Shown here: in pieces, positions 12,500-27,929 of the stretch
Position numbering within the stretch: position 1 is the stretch's first letter
How the letters are laid out: each line of letters begins with the position of its first letter
DNA from: Dipetalonema caudispina
Taxonomy: Eukaryota; Nematoda; Chromadorea; Rhabditida; Onchocercidae
NCBI GenBank assembly: GCA_013365325.1
Contig: JABVXV010000016.1
Coordinates: 372,001 to 436,000, forward strand
Direction of reading: 5' to 3'
DNA length: 64,000 nucleotides
The notes under the pieces: model-generated
The model's database searches: none
Told to the model about the DNA's origin: nothing
What the model saw: the letters and a program-made list of their open reading frames with translations, nothing else
Program-made: the position numbers and the translations under genes

Positions 12500-14840
12500 A
12501 AAATTAAAAGCCAAATTTTAATAAAGCACAAAATAAGCGATTTTCGATTGAAACATACCACAATAAGGACAAGAAAAGATAACAAACAATTTTGAAAAAC
12601 AAATAAGGCAGACTAAAGAACTTCATGATATCCTAATGAAGTATAACTGCAGTTATATTTTAATATCATCATTATTAAATAATAGTAAAAGAGTAGTAAC
12701 GACAATAACAATAATTGTTTTTATAATAATAATAAGTTATTGCTATCTTAGTATTAATTATTTCCTGATTATTATCAACATTACCACCAGGAAATGTTTG
12801 ACATATTGGATCGCTTTCCTCAGAATTAGGATTTTATAACTTTACAGTCGATCGATTACTCCTGACCCACAAATCCGATCGCTAACTCCAGATCGAAGAG
12901 CCACTCCACGGTCATTCAATAGTATGATAAAAAATATGAAAAATGTTTGGCGCCTTTTCCACAAAAAAGCAAATGAAGATTTGTCACCGGTTTGTCAAAC
13001 CCTTTCCCGATCACCTCCTGTCATCTTTCTTCCTCTCCTTCCCCCTTTCTTTCCGCTTATAGCTTCATTACAACTGTTCACTCAGGAATTCTTGCAATAG
13101 CCTAAATTTTAGTGACTTTAGAAGGAAATCCTAAAATGATGAACTTACCGTACTTAGTTTTGAGTAATTCTAATTACATCATAGATTACAGTTTCGTGTC
13201 TCATTTTACCATTCATTTTCAGTTTTTCTCCTTTTCCCTTAAAATTTTTAAAAACTCAAACTGAAAGAAGCTAAGCAATACTTGGTAAAAGTGCTGAGAA
13301 AAGGAAAATATCATTTGTGATGTTTCTCAATTGTGTCTTCATCATTTCAATAAACATTACAATATCATCGTTGAAGTATAATCATTATTAATTAGATCAT
13401 TCACTAATTTCGAAGAAAAAGAGAAGAGTTGAACTAGAAAAAGGTCTTAACATGACAATAGAAAGGAATTCTAAGGGGCTTTCTGACTCGCTCAAGCTTC
13501 ATTGTAGTTCATCACACTTTTCAATCTTCTGCTTAATTAATTAAGCGCTATTAGGAATATGAACCAAGCAGTAGTGAGATAGAATTATTCGCTTGTTGAA
13601 GGAATGGTTAAGGATTAATTCATCCAGGAATTATTGATCTCAATCATGCCATTAATATTGACCTTAAGATGAGCATTGCTGTTCATCTGCGCAGATGGTA
13701 CTTGCCCACGTCGTGGAATGTCACATGACAAATGTCGAAGAAATGTAAATAAAGAATAATAGGTTAGTCGAGATGTTCGTTATCTTGTTGTACAATGAAT
13801 CCCATCATTCTAATCTTTGGTATTTCAGGAGACTTTTAAGTCCTACTGCAAAATATTCATTTCAGCTACATATTCTTGAAGAAGTATCAATAAAGAAGTT
13901 CATCATCTAATATTCAATCAATCACACTTATATGATCACCATTGATAGCTAATATCAATAAGAAAAGTTGAAGTTGTAAATGATATGAAAGTAATCATGT
14001 CACTGGATGAATTCTCTCTCTCGTATGCGTTATTGGGGATTGTTTCATTTTGGTAGTAACAGATAATGATGTAAGGTAAAGGATTTCAATTCCAATTCGA
14101 CATATATGAGGAACGGACAATTTTTCCGGTAGGCAACAATCATAGCATAGATTTACAAAGCAAAAATTATTGCGATGAGTTACAATTAGCAATATGAAGA
14201 ATCAATAATGAATAAACTTTTCCAATACTGAACCGGAACTGCAAGGATATACTATAATATAGTTGAAATAATTCAAACGATACCTATTCCACTAATTATC
14301 AACATTAACCTGATCTATATTTATGCAGAAAAAGAAAAGGAAAGGAAGTGAAGTATGATTCAATCATTCATCTAATTCTGCGACAAGTTACTTAACAGCA
14401 GCAAATAATGACTTTAGAGCTTCTTTCTATTATCACATAAAGTCAGAGTGAAACGATTTCTGCGGTCAGTATCGGAGTGTCTCATTTTTGAATCGATGAA
14501 TGACATTGAATGATAGATGAGCATATGAGCGCTTCTCCCAGAATGGATAAGATTTTGTATCGAACTCTTCTCCCTTCCTTCCTTCTTCGCAAAAGTATGC
14601 TGATATCATTGATAACGATGGTAACAAAACTACGTTGCTAACTTTAGAGTCCTAAATCCGAATCAAGAGCCTTTTCCAGAAACATTTGAAACTCTAAACT
14701 GTGATGACAATAAAATGGGATATAAAAGCTCTCATTCAATTAATTTCGGAAATTTTTAAAATGCAGATGAATTTCTCAATTGTTAGATTTCTGCAGCTTT
14801 CTAAATAATACGACCGAAGGGAGGGAAAGGCTATTGTAAA
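12500..14840. other. Intergenic stretch, no gene seen
   Basis: It contains a pyrimidine-rich block on the plus strand near 13010-13065 and otherwise AT-rich sequence. No exon chain could be built on either strand. Confidence 0.4.
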
Positions 14841-14842
14841 TG

Positions 14843-15226
14843 TCACAAGGTTTTCATTAAATATGCAAACTGGGAAGAGTAAACAATGTCTGAAGCGTCA
14901 CAGAAAGCAATGATCAGTGAAAAAGGAAGTCTGGGTGGACGAAGAACGGCTGTATAGTATGGTACCTGACAATGGACAGGACAATTCTGGAGGGAAAACA
15001 GAGAAGACGACGAAGAGGCAAACACTGCAGAAGTAGAAGCTGATCGGGTGAGGGTAACATTGTATTGACCGATGGTATCAATACCATTGCGTTCCACACC
15101 ACCCATCATCGCGCGACCCAACTGACCCTTCCCTTTACCAATAATTCCCACTCTCATTTCATTACCTGGAGCATTATCTCCTCCCAACCATTGGGTAACA
15201 TACACTGTCAACCTTGATGTCCTCAC
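14843..15226 (-). other. GC-richer open frame of 127 codons downstream of the aldehyde dehydrogenase
   Basis: The block is open for 127 codons on the minus strand, and its base composition is clearly richer in G and C than its surroundings. The first part looks protein-like (residues such as WLGGDNAPGNEMRVGIIGKG), but the first codon is GTG, not ATG, and no strong acceptor precedes it. Internal GTAATG and GTACCA donors and CTGCAG/CTCCAG acceptors mean parts may be intronic. It could be exons of an unmodelled gene, an alternative 3' part of the aldehyde dehydrogenase transcript, or non-coding. No family recognised. Confidence 0.3.
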
Positions 15227-15633
15227 AATGATGAGAAATAATGTGCAACAATTAATTCATCCAATAAGAATCACTTTGACCGTACTAAATTCACTTTGTT
15301 GCCCAAAAACCTACAATTACTAAGGATTTTTAAAACTGAAATCATTCTGAACTTTAATCCCTTTCCAACTGTGGGATGCAGTAATTCTTACATCATCATC
15401 TGGAATTATCGGAATCAGTGAGTGAGAAACTTTCAATAAGAGCAAAATTTTTATTCCCACAGCAACACATTTGAAGCGTTATGTATGAACAAGTATCATC
15501 ACATTCAAGAAGACTGAACTTATTTGTAAAAAAGTGAGGATGCAATTGTTGACTTCTGAAATAAAAATAATCTTCAAACTTCTTGAAATATTGATCTCAA
15601 ATAATTTTACCATGTATTTAGGGGATTCATCGT

Positions 15634-19798
<4,165 letters not shown>

Positions 19799-21565
19799 AA
19801 TGCACTTTCTCAATCGGCAATTGTAGCAAGTTACAGTCGTATTCCTGAAAGGAAAAAAGCAAATTGCAACCTCTTGACCCATTTCTCACTTGTAAATAGG
19901 AGAAATAACATGTTGATTGATAATGTAAATATCAGAGTGTACCCTTCCACTTCACATAACCTTTCTTTACCCCTTAAACAAAAAATAAATCAGATGAAAG
20001 GAGAGATTTTCATAAATGATATTGCAATGATTGAAAAGACTAGAGAAATGAAAGAGGTTGCTAGGCATACATTTCTCTAATAGAAAGAAAGAGACATTGG
20101 TTTAGAGAGAAACAAAGGACAGCATCCCCGTCTTTCATTTCCTGAGAGGTCGAGGAATAGGACTGCGATAATCCTTTGTCCAAGGAATACTTTGAGCCAT
20201 GAAGGCCACTGTAAACAAGGGAATATGGCCAGAATTGCGATGGGATGTATTGAGTAACCATCATGGCGAATAAGTCAATAGGTCCATTACTCATCTAACG
20301 TCTAATTTGTATTGTAATTATCTTTTTTTAGCGCTCAACTTTAATTAATTAGCTAAGGTATCTACAATACTTTGAATACTGATCGAACGGAAGGAATAAT
20401 AATGATGGACAATGAAATGTGTATGTTAGCAAACTCTTCTATATCATAATTTCAGAGAAGAGGTACACTTCCCATCCCTGAATATTTGTTGTGTGCGGAA
20501 AGAATTCGAAAGTTACCAAAAATGTTTATATTTAGGCATTGCATTTCGATATGGTGCAAATTGTGCAACCTTATCGTACTCTTTTAGTTTCGCTACTATG
20601 AAAATAATGCAAAACTTTCGAAGGAAACTGGATGAGAATTCGATTATAGTTTGAATCAATAGAACCACGTCAGTGTTGAAATTTTTGAACATTTGTTGTT
20701 AGATTTGCCCTTTAGCGAAGTTCTGATTGTTTGCTCACATGAGTGATTTGAATTCAAATCGAAGGCAACAATGCTTGTTCAGTGATAGAAACGATAGATC
20801 TTTTAGCATGATATATTAATGATTGAAGTATCAATGGAATGGTGCAAAATATCTAATAAATTTGTAAATATATGGGAAATCCCAATTATTTGGTATCGGG
20901 ACGAATTTGACGACAACCAGTCATGTATTACATCCCTCCAGAATGGTTTGATAGATTCGATGTGTTTCCATAAGGAAGAACGGAATACCATTGACTCAAG
21001 TTGCAATGAATTAAGATAGTTAAGATGGAGGCAAATATTAGAGAGCAATATTTTTTGGTTGAGGCAAATGGGTTGAAAAATTGCTAACGAAAAAGAAGAA
21101 GGAACAAACTGGTTGCAATTGAATTATAGTAATTGTTGAAGGCGGAGACAAAGGGTCATGTAGGAAAAAATATTCGGGAAACGTGAAATTACTAGTTGAA
21201 AAACTGCATCAAAATCTTGTCACCCCTATTATAGCTACCGATTTGCACATTAGATAACTGCTGGGGGTATCGGTTTATGACTGCAGGAAAGTGATGGAAA
21301 CAAACAACAGACAAAAGTTTAAAATGCTTTGAAATATAGATATGGGACTGATGGGAAGTTTGAACATTCCAAATCTTCGGATCTTATTATAGTTCACGAA
21401 AGAATCGTTCAGGAAAATACAAAAATTGGGAAGGATGTGGAATATTATAGTCTAATCAGAACAGCTAATGATATTTGAGGTAAATACAACTTCATTTCTT
21501 GGAGCATAACAAGATATAAATGTATTGGTGGATATGTTTGAATCATCATAGATCTGTTGCTCATT
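19799..21565. other. Upstream of the aldehyde dehydrogenase; only ambiguous open frames
   Basis: A 106-codon plus-strand frame (19760-20080) overlaps aldehyde dehydrogenase exon 1 antisense. A 77-codon minus-strand frame (20061-20294) starts MSNGPIDLFAMM, is locally GC-richer and might be an alternative first exon or small gene. Around 20803-21048 frames are open on both strands. None has a recognisable domain. Confidence 0.35.
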
Positions 21566-22314
21566 TCAAAATTGCATGCCAGGTTCCGTAAACGTTGCTT
21601 CAAAATCGACACCAGCACTCATAAATGCAAACATTATCAAACAAAAGACGATAAGGAAGACTATTCCCGCGATAATTATACACGCTGCTGTCGGTGAACC
21701 TTCCAACGAACAACAGAAGCATCTGAAAGCAATCTTTTTTTTTAGGAAGAAATTTAACTTTACCGGCGAAATCAAATGTTAGACTTGCAGTTTATAGAAG
21801 ACATTAAAAATGACAGTGATAAATGATAAAAGAAGCCTCAACACTACTTTTTGCTATAATAGTTTTAAGAACTCCGAATTTTCGACAGAGGGAGGAGGAA
21901 GAAGGGAGTGTGGCTTTAACTCCTCCAGATAGATAGAACAAACTTTTTGTTATTAAAACTCTGCCAAAAATCCCTTTGTGCAGATTCTGCATATTAAAAT
22001 GGATAACAGTATATCACTTACTCATCCTCTTTGAGGCCAGCTTTGATCATTTTTCTGGCACGTCGTTTCATTCGTTCCTTTCTAGTTAAATTTTTCTTAT
22101 CTGTGCCAAACATCGATATGTCATACATCGATACATTACCCACATCTCCCACTGTCTACAGATAACATACATGACACAGTGTTTTCACTATACTGCAATC
22201 CTAATTTCTTGCATTCATAACTTCTTTGACATACGACATATTCTTGGTACCCGAGATTTTTCAATTAAAAAAAAAAAATAGATACTAACAAATATTGCTT
22301 ACCGTGTCTCCCAT
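21566..22314 (-). CDS. Small single-pass membrane protein, unrecognised
   Basis: Three exons with closing phases: 22303-22314 (four codons, MGDT), 22022-22155 and 21566-21722, giving 100 residues. The first half is hydrophilic and ends in a strongly basic helix (about residues 32-46, RKERMKRRARKM). A CFCC cluster then sits just before one hydrophobic span (about residues 62-82: IIIAGIVFLIVFCLIMFAFM), followed by a short acidic tail. Basic residues and cysteines on the N-side suggest a cytosolic N terminus and possible palmitoylation, which is inference from composition. No family recognised. The 12-base first coding exon is preceded by a strong acceptor 7 bases upstream of the ATG. Confidence 0.7.
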
Positions 22315-22321
22315 TGTGGAA

Positions 22322-22323
22322 CT
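22322..22323 (-). promoter_or_regulatory. Candidate SL acceptor of the small membrane protein gene
   Basis: The minus strand reads TTATTCTTTTCAG then TTCCACA and the ATG. A pyrimidine-rich acceptor 7 bases from the start codon is typical for nematode spliced-leader addition. Confidence 0.55.
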
Positions 22324-22324
22324 G

Positions 22325-23224
22325 AAAAGAATAAATTAATAGTAAATCCTCAAAACTGATTTCGTTTTGATCTTAATGTCCCACAACTACTGTATGTTGT
22401 TCTCCTGATGGTTCTTTTTTTTTTTAAATAAATTTGGTACCGATTAATACAAGGATAAAATTGTTTCAATAAATGCAAGGGTACAAATATTGATGTAAAA
22501 TTTTATTGTAATACTTGAAGCCAATAATTTGTATTAGGACATGAAAAAATTTTTCTTTCTAGGTCTATGACGATCAAAACAAAGAGCGCATATTCAAAAT
22601 CAATCACTATACATAGCTATGACGAGAATGATTTTGAACTTCATTCGCAGCTGTTTTATCGAATTTAATTCTTGAATTTTAGATAAAAATAAATTCATCA
22701 CTAACGTCATTATTTCACTTGATAGGTGCTCTGTTTTCTTTGTATCAACTCTGAAATTTTTACTTAAATTTGCCTCAAAAGAGAACTTAAAAAGTTTAAC
22801 TAAAATTCTAATAATTCGAAGAGTACAAATAAATCCATAAATGTACGATATTATGCTTACGTTCTTCTGTTTACGGCCGAACTTAACAACCCTCACAGTT
22901 GTTGCAATTAAGGAAAGATTATTAAATGGAGTAGAAATGCCTCTTTTATATTACAAATTATAGTACCATGTCACTATAAAAATTTCCCATCAAATCAGTT
23001 CTCGTTTCATCGCATGAATATGCAAATTATAACGAAACTTGAGCCGAACATGAAACGGAATAAGCGGAAATAATTGAAACAAAATAAAAGCAATTCCAAG
23101 TTGAAATTCTGAGTTTCGCATTTTGTTAATCCTTCGGGTAGAAACTGCTAGAGTCAGTTTGATTATTTAATTTATTTTCGCTACTGATATCCAGAAGTGA
23201 AGAAGCAAAAAGGCTTAGAACCAG
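22325..23224. other. Intergenic, no supported gene
   Basis: A 98-codon minus-strand frame at 22600-22896 begins at GTG, is Lys/Ile-rich and shows no domain; a GTAAGC donor near 22858 is the only splice hint. I do not call a gene. Confidence 0.4.
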
Positions 23225-24371
23225 TTAGCATTTCGTTTTCTGATAATACACCATGAACAGTAGTGGCAGGCAAAATCCACATTGTCCATCCATGCAGTGG
23301 AATATTAATGAAATATAAGTAAGGAACTGAGAAAAAATTAAACAGGACCAAAATCGGATTAGAATTCAAATTAAAAGTTATTGAAAAATGAAAATTTGGT
23401 TAAGGAAGCTTCCACTAAGCAAAATCAGACACAGTGTTACCAAAATCACTAGGATCATGCATTTCTGTTGGGAAGTGATTAGGTAAAGGACTTCTGGAAA
23501 AAATTCGCCATACCGGAATCAAATCGCTTTATTTTAATTGATATGGAATGTCTATTTTTATCAACCATAATATACAAATGTATTCTTAATATACTTAGGT
23601 ATCTTCCTGCGATATCTCACAGTATCCAATGATCTTTAATTCCTGTTTTAAATTTAATGATATCACAAAAGTTATGCAGACAAAATACGAATTACGAACT
23701 ATTATAGTACAGCCACTTACATGCATTAAACAATCATTACACTGATCACACATCATGAAGCATTTACCCAGAGATGAAGCACAACGATTCGAACTTACCT
23801 AAAAAAAGCACAAATAAACTGGTACTAAAGAATATTCTTAAACCACATTGAGATACTGCATAAGTTCCTTCATTTGCATATTTAATTTTTCAGTAATTTT
23901 CACTTGTAATATTAGCTATCATTTGATGAAAAGTGAAAAATTTGTATTTCTGTCCTCATTCCATATTTCACCTTTAGCATGTTTCAATGCACTAGTAGCT
24001 TTTTTAAGACCGAGAGCAGGAAAGGAGTGAATAAGAAAAAAGCAAATAAATAATTCCTTACAGAAGTAAAAATTCTTCAAATACGTTGAAATATGTGCAC
24101 GTTTAGTATGTTCTCGGAAAACGAAACAGTGAAGTCAGCCTATAATTGTTGACTGTTTCTGGATTAATCTGGAAATTAATATGCGAGCACCTATTCAAAA
24201 TAATCAAATTCATTATCGTTTAAATAAGATGAACGGCTTCATCGTGGACGGACAATACTTGAAAATAATACAGAATAGGGTTTATATCTGACTAAGATTA
24301 ACATCAATTCACAAATAAGTCGACAACAAAACAAACCATAACAACAGAAAATCTTACCACAGATTCATCAT
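23225..24371 (-). CDS. Candidate secreted or membrane cysteine-rich micro-protein (85 residues)
   Basis: A four-exon chain on the minus strand with all phases closing: 24358-24371, 23993-24056, 23721-23798 and 23225-23326. The predicted N terminus (MMNLWNYLFAFFLFTPFLLS) resembles a signal peptide. The third and fourth exons then carry eight cysteines, including C-x3-C-x2-C-x2-C (CFMMCDQCNDC) and, after a hydrophobic stretch, CMDGQCGFC. The third exon is bounded by a strong acceptor and a GTAAGTGG donor, and the fourth by a good acceptor. The weak points are the exon 2 borders (acceptor CTGTAAG, donor GTGCAT) and the fact that the first exon begins only 22 bases after the stop codon of the PAN-domain gene. 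No family recognised; it may also be part of a larger unmodelled gene. Confidence 0.35.
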
Positions 24372-24396
24372 ATTCTGTATATAACGGGTAAGTAGG

Positions 24397-26555
24397 TCAC
24401 AAGTTTTCATCAAAATTCATTTCGTACCCAGACATTTCAATATTTCGCAATGGCTGTTTCTCAACTTGTTTTGTAACTTCCTTTGTTGGTTTCTTTGAAG
24501 TTGGATGCAAAGTAGCATCTATAAAACAAATAAAAAAATTAGTGACATGTCAAACAGCATTGTAGCTAATTGTTAAAGAAAAGTTAGGTCTTGCTTTTCC
24601 TGTTTAGAAATGTTGATTTTACAAGGTAAATAAATCTATATTGTTATAGCACTAGAACTAAATCATAATCCTATTAAAATCTTTAAATACCGACTCTTTT
24701 TGAAGTTTTCCGAATATAAAAAAGCATTTCGATCAGATATCACATTCTTTGTATATTACTGCTTTCAATATTCTTAGGATCAGTGTAAGATTTGACTTGA
24801 AGGTTATCTAAGGAGTCTTTCGTTAAGCAAGCACACAGCACTTTTTAGATTTTCTAAAAGGGTATCATTTGTTTATGCTGGAAAGTAAGAAAATTTAAAA
24901 ACATGCTCAATCATATTTCGACATGATATAATAAGGTTACGTTTTATAGGCACAAACCATAACAAGTAAGTAATGTAGACGAAAATTTTGCTTTTTTGTT
25001 GCTAGTAAGCACTTAGAAAAGGAACATACTGCTAGTAGCATTTGGCAAAAGTTTTTCACTCTTGAAAAACAAGCCATCTTCAATTCTCGATGAAAGTGTT
25101 GCTTCCTCGGTATCAACTTTATTCTGTGTTTTGTTCAGAAATCGGTCATCGGCACATTTATTTTCAAGATAAACTGCTGCTGGATCCTCTACGAACAATT
25201 CAGGCAGATCAAAACGGTTCTGCGATGAGATGATACATTCCTGCATTTTCAAATTTTGAATGTAAACATCAATAAATTTCCAATTTCACCATAACTATAA
25301 ACTAATTTCTTAAACGAACTTTGGCTTACTTGTTCTTTGGGATAGTAAATAGCCGCTTTGCACAGGATATTGCTTTGAATTAATGAAATGGCACAAGCTT
25401 TTCGGCACTGCATTTTTGATACATTCTTATGGAGTTTGTCAATAACACCAAGTAATAGTCTACCATGAAGTTCTTCAAAACATGCCTTTTTAGGAAGTAT
25501 CGATTGTGCCTTTATATGACCTGTACGACCTATAAGTTTTCATCACAAAATACAGACAAGAGCTACAACTTGAAGTGCTCTATGACCTAGTAATTTAGCA
25601 TTTACTTAACTGTAATCGAGCGGAATGAGTTATATTTTTCGAAACTAACCACATCTCTGTTTGTTCTCAGCAAGACAAACTGTTGTTTCATTTAATATCT
25701 TTGTATTATTCTTCATTTAATATCTTTGTATTATTCTTCTAGTTGAGACTGTATGATCCAAAAAATTGATGACTCAGCTAACAATATTTATTAAAATTTC
25801 GAGCTGTCAACAAACTTGCGTAAAATAAAATAATGGAACGAAACTGAGTTAGTTGTATAAAAAAGTTCGAATTCGACATACAAGCAGAATAACTTACGTC
25901 GGCATATCCTATGAAATTTCATTATGCCTTGATAATTGAATTCGTCCCTTTCAATTTTTTGACCACTTATAAGTAAACAAAGATTTTTACTAGTAACATA
26001 TATGACTGATCTAAATAAATTGAGTATAAAATGAGTACACAAAATACATTAGGTCAGGTAATCATGGCAATAAGATATTTTATATTGTATAGCAACCATT
26101 TCTCTAGCAGGAAACCAATGCAAAAGCTATTCAAGTCAAAATGTTGGTTTTTTAAAAGAATGCTCACGAAATCTGATCTGTTTATGCTCGTTATTCTTGC
26201 AATACAACAGTATAATGATACTTCCGGAGATATCAAATCAAAGGGATGATCAAAAATGATTGAAAACCTGTCTATTTTGCACACAAAACCTAAGCCTTTA
26301 TGATTGGTGACATGCCGCATTAAATGATTAAAGAGTACTACTGATTTAATATTGATATTTCAAGTTGTAAACTCACGAGCATTGACTTGTGCTTATTATA
26401 AGACATTCTCGTTTGCACTGTTTTAAATCTGTACGTAATGAAATATGCAAAACACCGATAAATGAACAATTTGTTGGTTCCATGTGACATATTTGCTGCA
26501 CTGTCTCCACGTTTGTTATAACGTATGCCAAACATAAATACAATAGCATTAACAT
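24397..26555 (-). CDS. Secreted protein with two PAN/apple domains
   Basis: Six exons with closing phases: 26377-26555, 25898-26010, 25650-25679, 25330-25520, 25030-25240, 24397-24518; 281 residues. A signal peptide (MLMLLYLCLAYVITNVETV) is followed by a first PAN-type module (C-x3-C in CKREC, then QCSSVIYV, NLCLLISG, and a late HRIC). A second module follows (CRKAC, NILCKAAIYY, ECIISSQNRFD). The C-terminal about 110 residues are acidic then Lys/Thr-rich, without a membrane span. PAN modules bind protein or carbohydrate, and in nematodes they are common in secreted and cuticle-associated proteins; the partner here is unknown. Exon 4 has two usable in-frame acceptors 9 bases apart (exon start 25529 or 25520). 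The acceptor 6 bases before the ATG supports the start. Exon 3, only 30 bases, has the weakest acceptor. Confidence 0.75.
25687..25736 (+). repeat. Perfect tandem duplication, 2 x 25 bases
   Basis: The unit starting TTCATTTAATATC occurs twice without mismatch at 25687-25711 and 25712-25736. It lies in the intron before exon 3 of the PAN-domain gene, ending about 8 bases from the predicted exon. Confidence 0.9.
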
Positions 26556-26561
26556 ATGTAA

Positions 26562-26563
26562 CT
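26562..26563 (-). promoter_or_regulatory. Candidate SL acceptor of the PAN-domain gene
   Basis: The minus-strand acceptor CTATAATTTTCAG lies 6 bases before the start codon, with no coding sequence before it. Confidence 0.55.
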
Positions 26564-26564
26564 G

Positions 26565-27929
26565 AAAATTATAGAATTATTGCTTCTTCAATAAAAATTA
26601 CTTTTGAATATATCGAAAAGACAAAGCATTTTGTTGATTTCATGAATCCGAATTGAACCACATTAATTCAAGAGGCACAAGGAAATATTCAAACCACCAT
26701 TTCAAATAGTCGGATTATTATAAATATTTGTCATATATGGAAACTGTTATTATCCTCTAAAATCAATTGTAATAATTATAGCACAATGATGGCTGGTGAG
26801 AAACCAGATTATTTCTGAAAATGAGGACAACAGCACCGTTATTTGCAAGTGCTTTCAGGCATAAGTGATCTTCACATCCTTGAGCACAAGACGGGATTTG
26901 AAATAAATTAGAAAATCCTATTGCATTTGACTGGAATTCTTTACAAATGAATGACTGAATGCGATAAGGATAAGAAAGGTCGTTTTTCCAGAAAGGATTT
27001 GCCGCTAAACTACATTGTTCGCCAACGTTATTTCCAAACTCCTACTTAATTTATGCTATCCACGAAGAGTTGCAGAGTTAATTTTTCAATTTTATTATTA
27101 AGTTCTGCCATTATCTATCTATCAATGTCTATATCTATATCAATATATAATGAACAAATTATAATAATGTTTGCTGTGAAAAAACTGTTTTCTCTTTTAA
27201 ATTTAGCAAAAAAACAATGTGAAGGATTCATAATTGGAACGACTTTTTTTTACAAACCTATAAAGCAAAAAATAAGATGCTATTAATTCCTTAATAATAT
27301 CGTTAAAAAATAAACAGACACTCAACAAACTCCCACTGCTGCAAAAATTGACAAACTGCGTAAACGAAACAGTAAAGTAATAACAGCTTTTACTGATGCG
27401 CAAAGTTAAAAAATTCAACAAATAGAATTCAAAAAGGTCATGTTTCGTTCGAACATAACATTTGTTTGCAATGAACATAAACGAGCAACCACGTCCAGAC
27501 CAAGTAATTCCATCAAGCTCAGCTATATGTAGAATGTAGAATCAAGCCAAAATCAAGGCGAAAAGGCGCTTTCTCTCCAAGATCTACATATCAAGCTGAA
27601 TCAAATATCAGCGGCAAGTATCGACAGAAGCGGTAAAATAGCACTGCTTGCTGTTAGTTCATCAAGAAATTGCACTCGATCAACTGAATATAAATATTTT
27701 ATAAATTTAAAGCATTCATGAACTAAAGAGTGAAAAAAAATTAAGGTTCGCAGTATGCATACTTACGTAGTTATTAATCATCTGATAAGAACAATATAAC
27801 ATGAAAATATGTTAGGATTCATCCGTATTTTAAGAGCCTAAGTTTTGCAATATCCTAGCTCGAAAATCCACTTGTATTCACAACGATAGAAAAACAAGTG
27901 ATAATAATCTGTTAAAAAAAAGTAGAAGA
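26565..27929. other. Downstream of the F-box gene; ambiguous open frames near 27.2-27.7 kb
   Basis: Mostly AT-rich, including a TATC-type simple-sequence patch near 27113-27150. Around 27460-27700 both strands hold protein-like but mutually exclusive open frames, and a 7-base duplication interrupts the plus-strand one. No gene is called. Confidence 0.35.

Noticed and set aside
22600..22896. 98-codon minus-strand frame as a gene
   Set aside because: It starts at GTG, is biased to Lys/Ile/Leu, and has no partner exon in phase.
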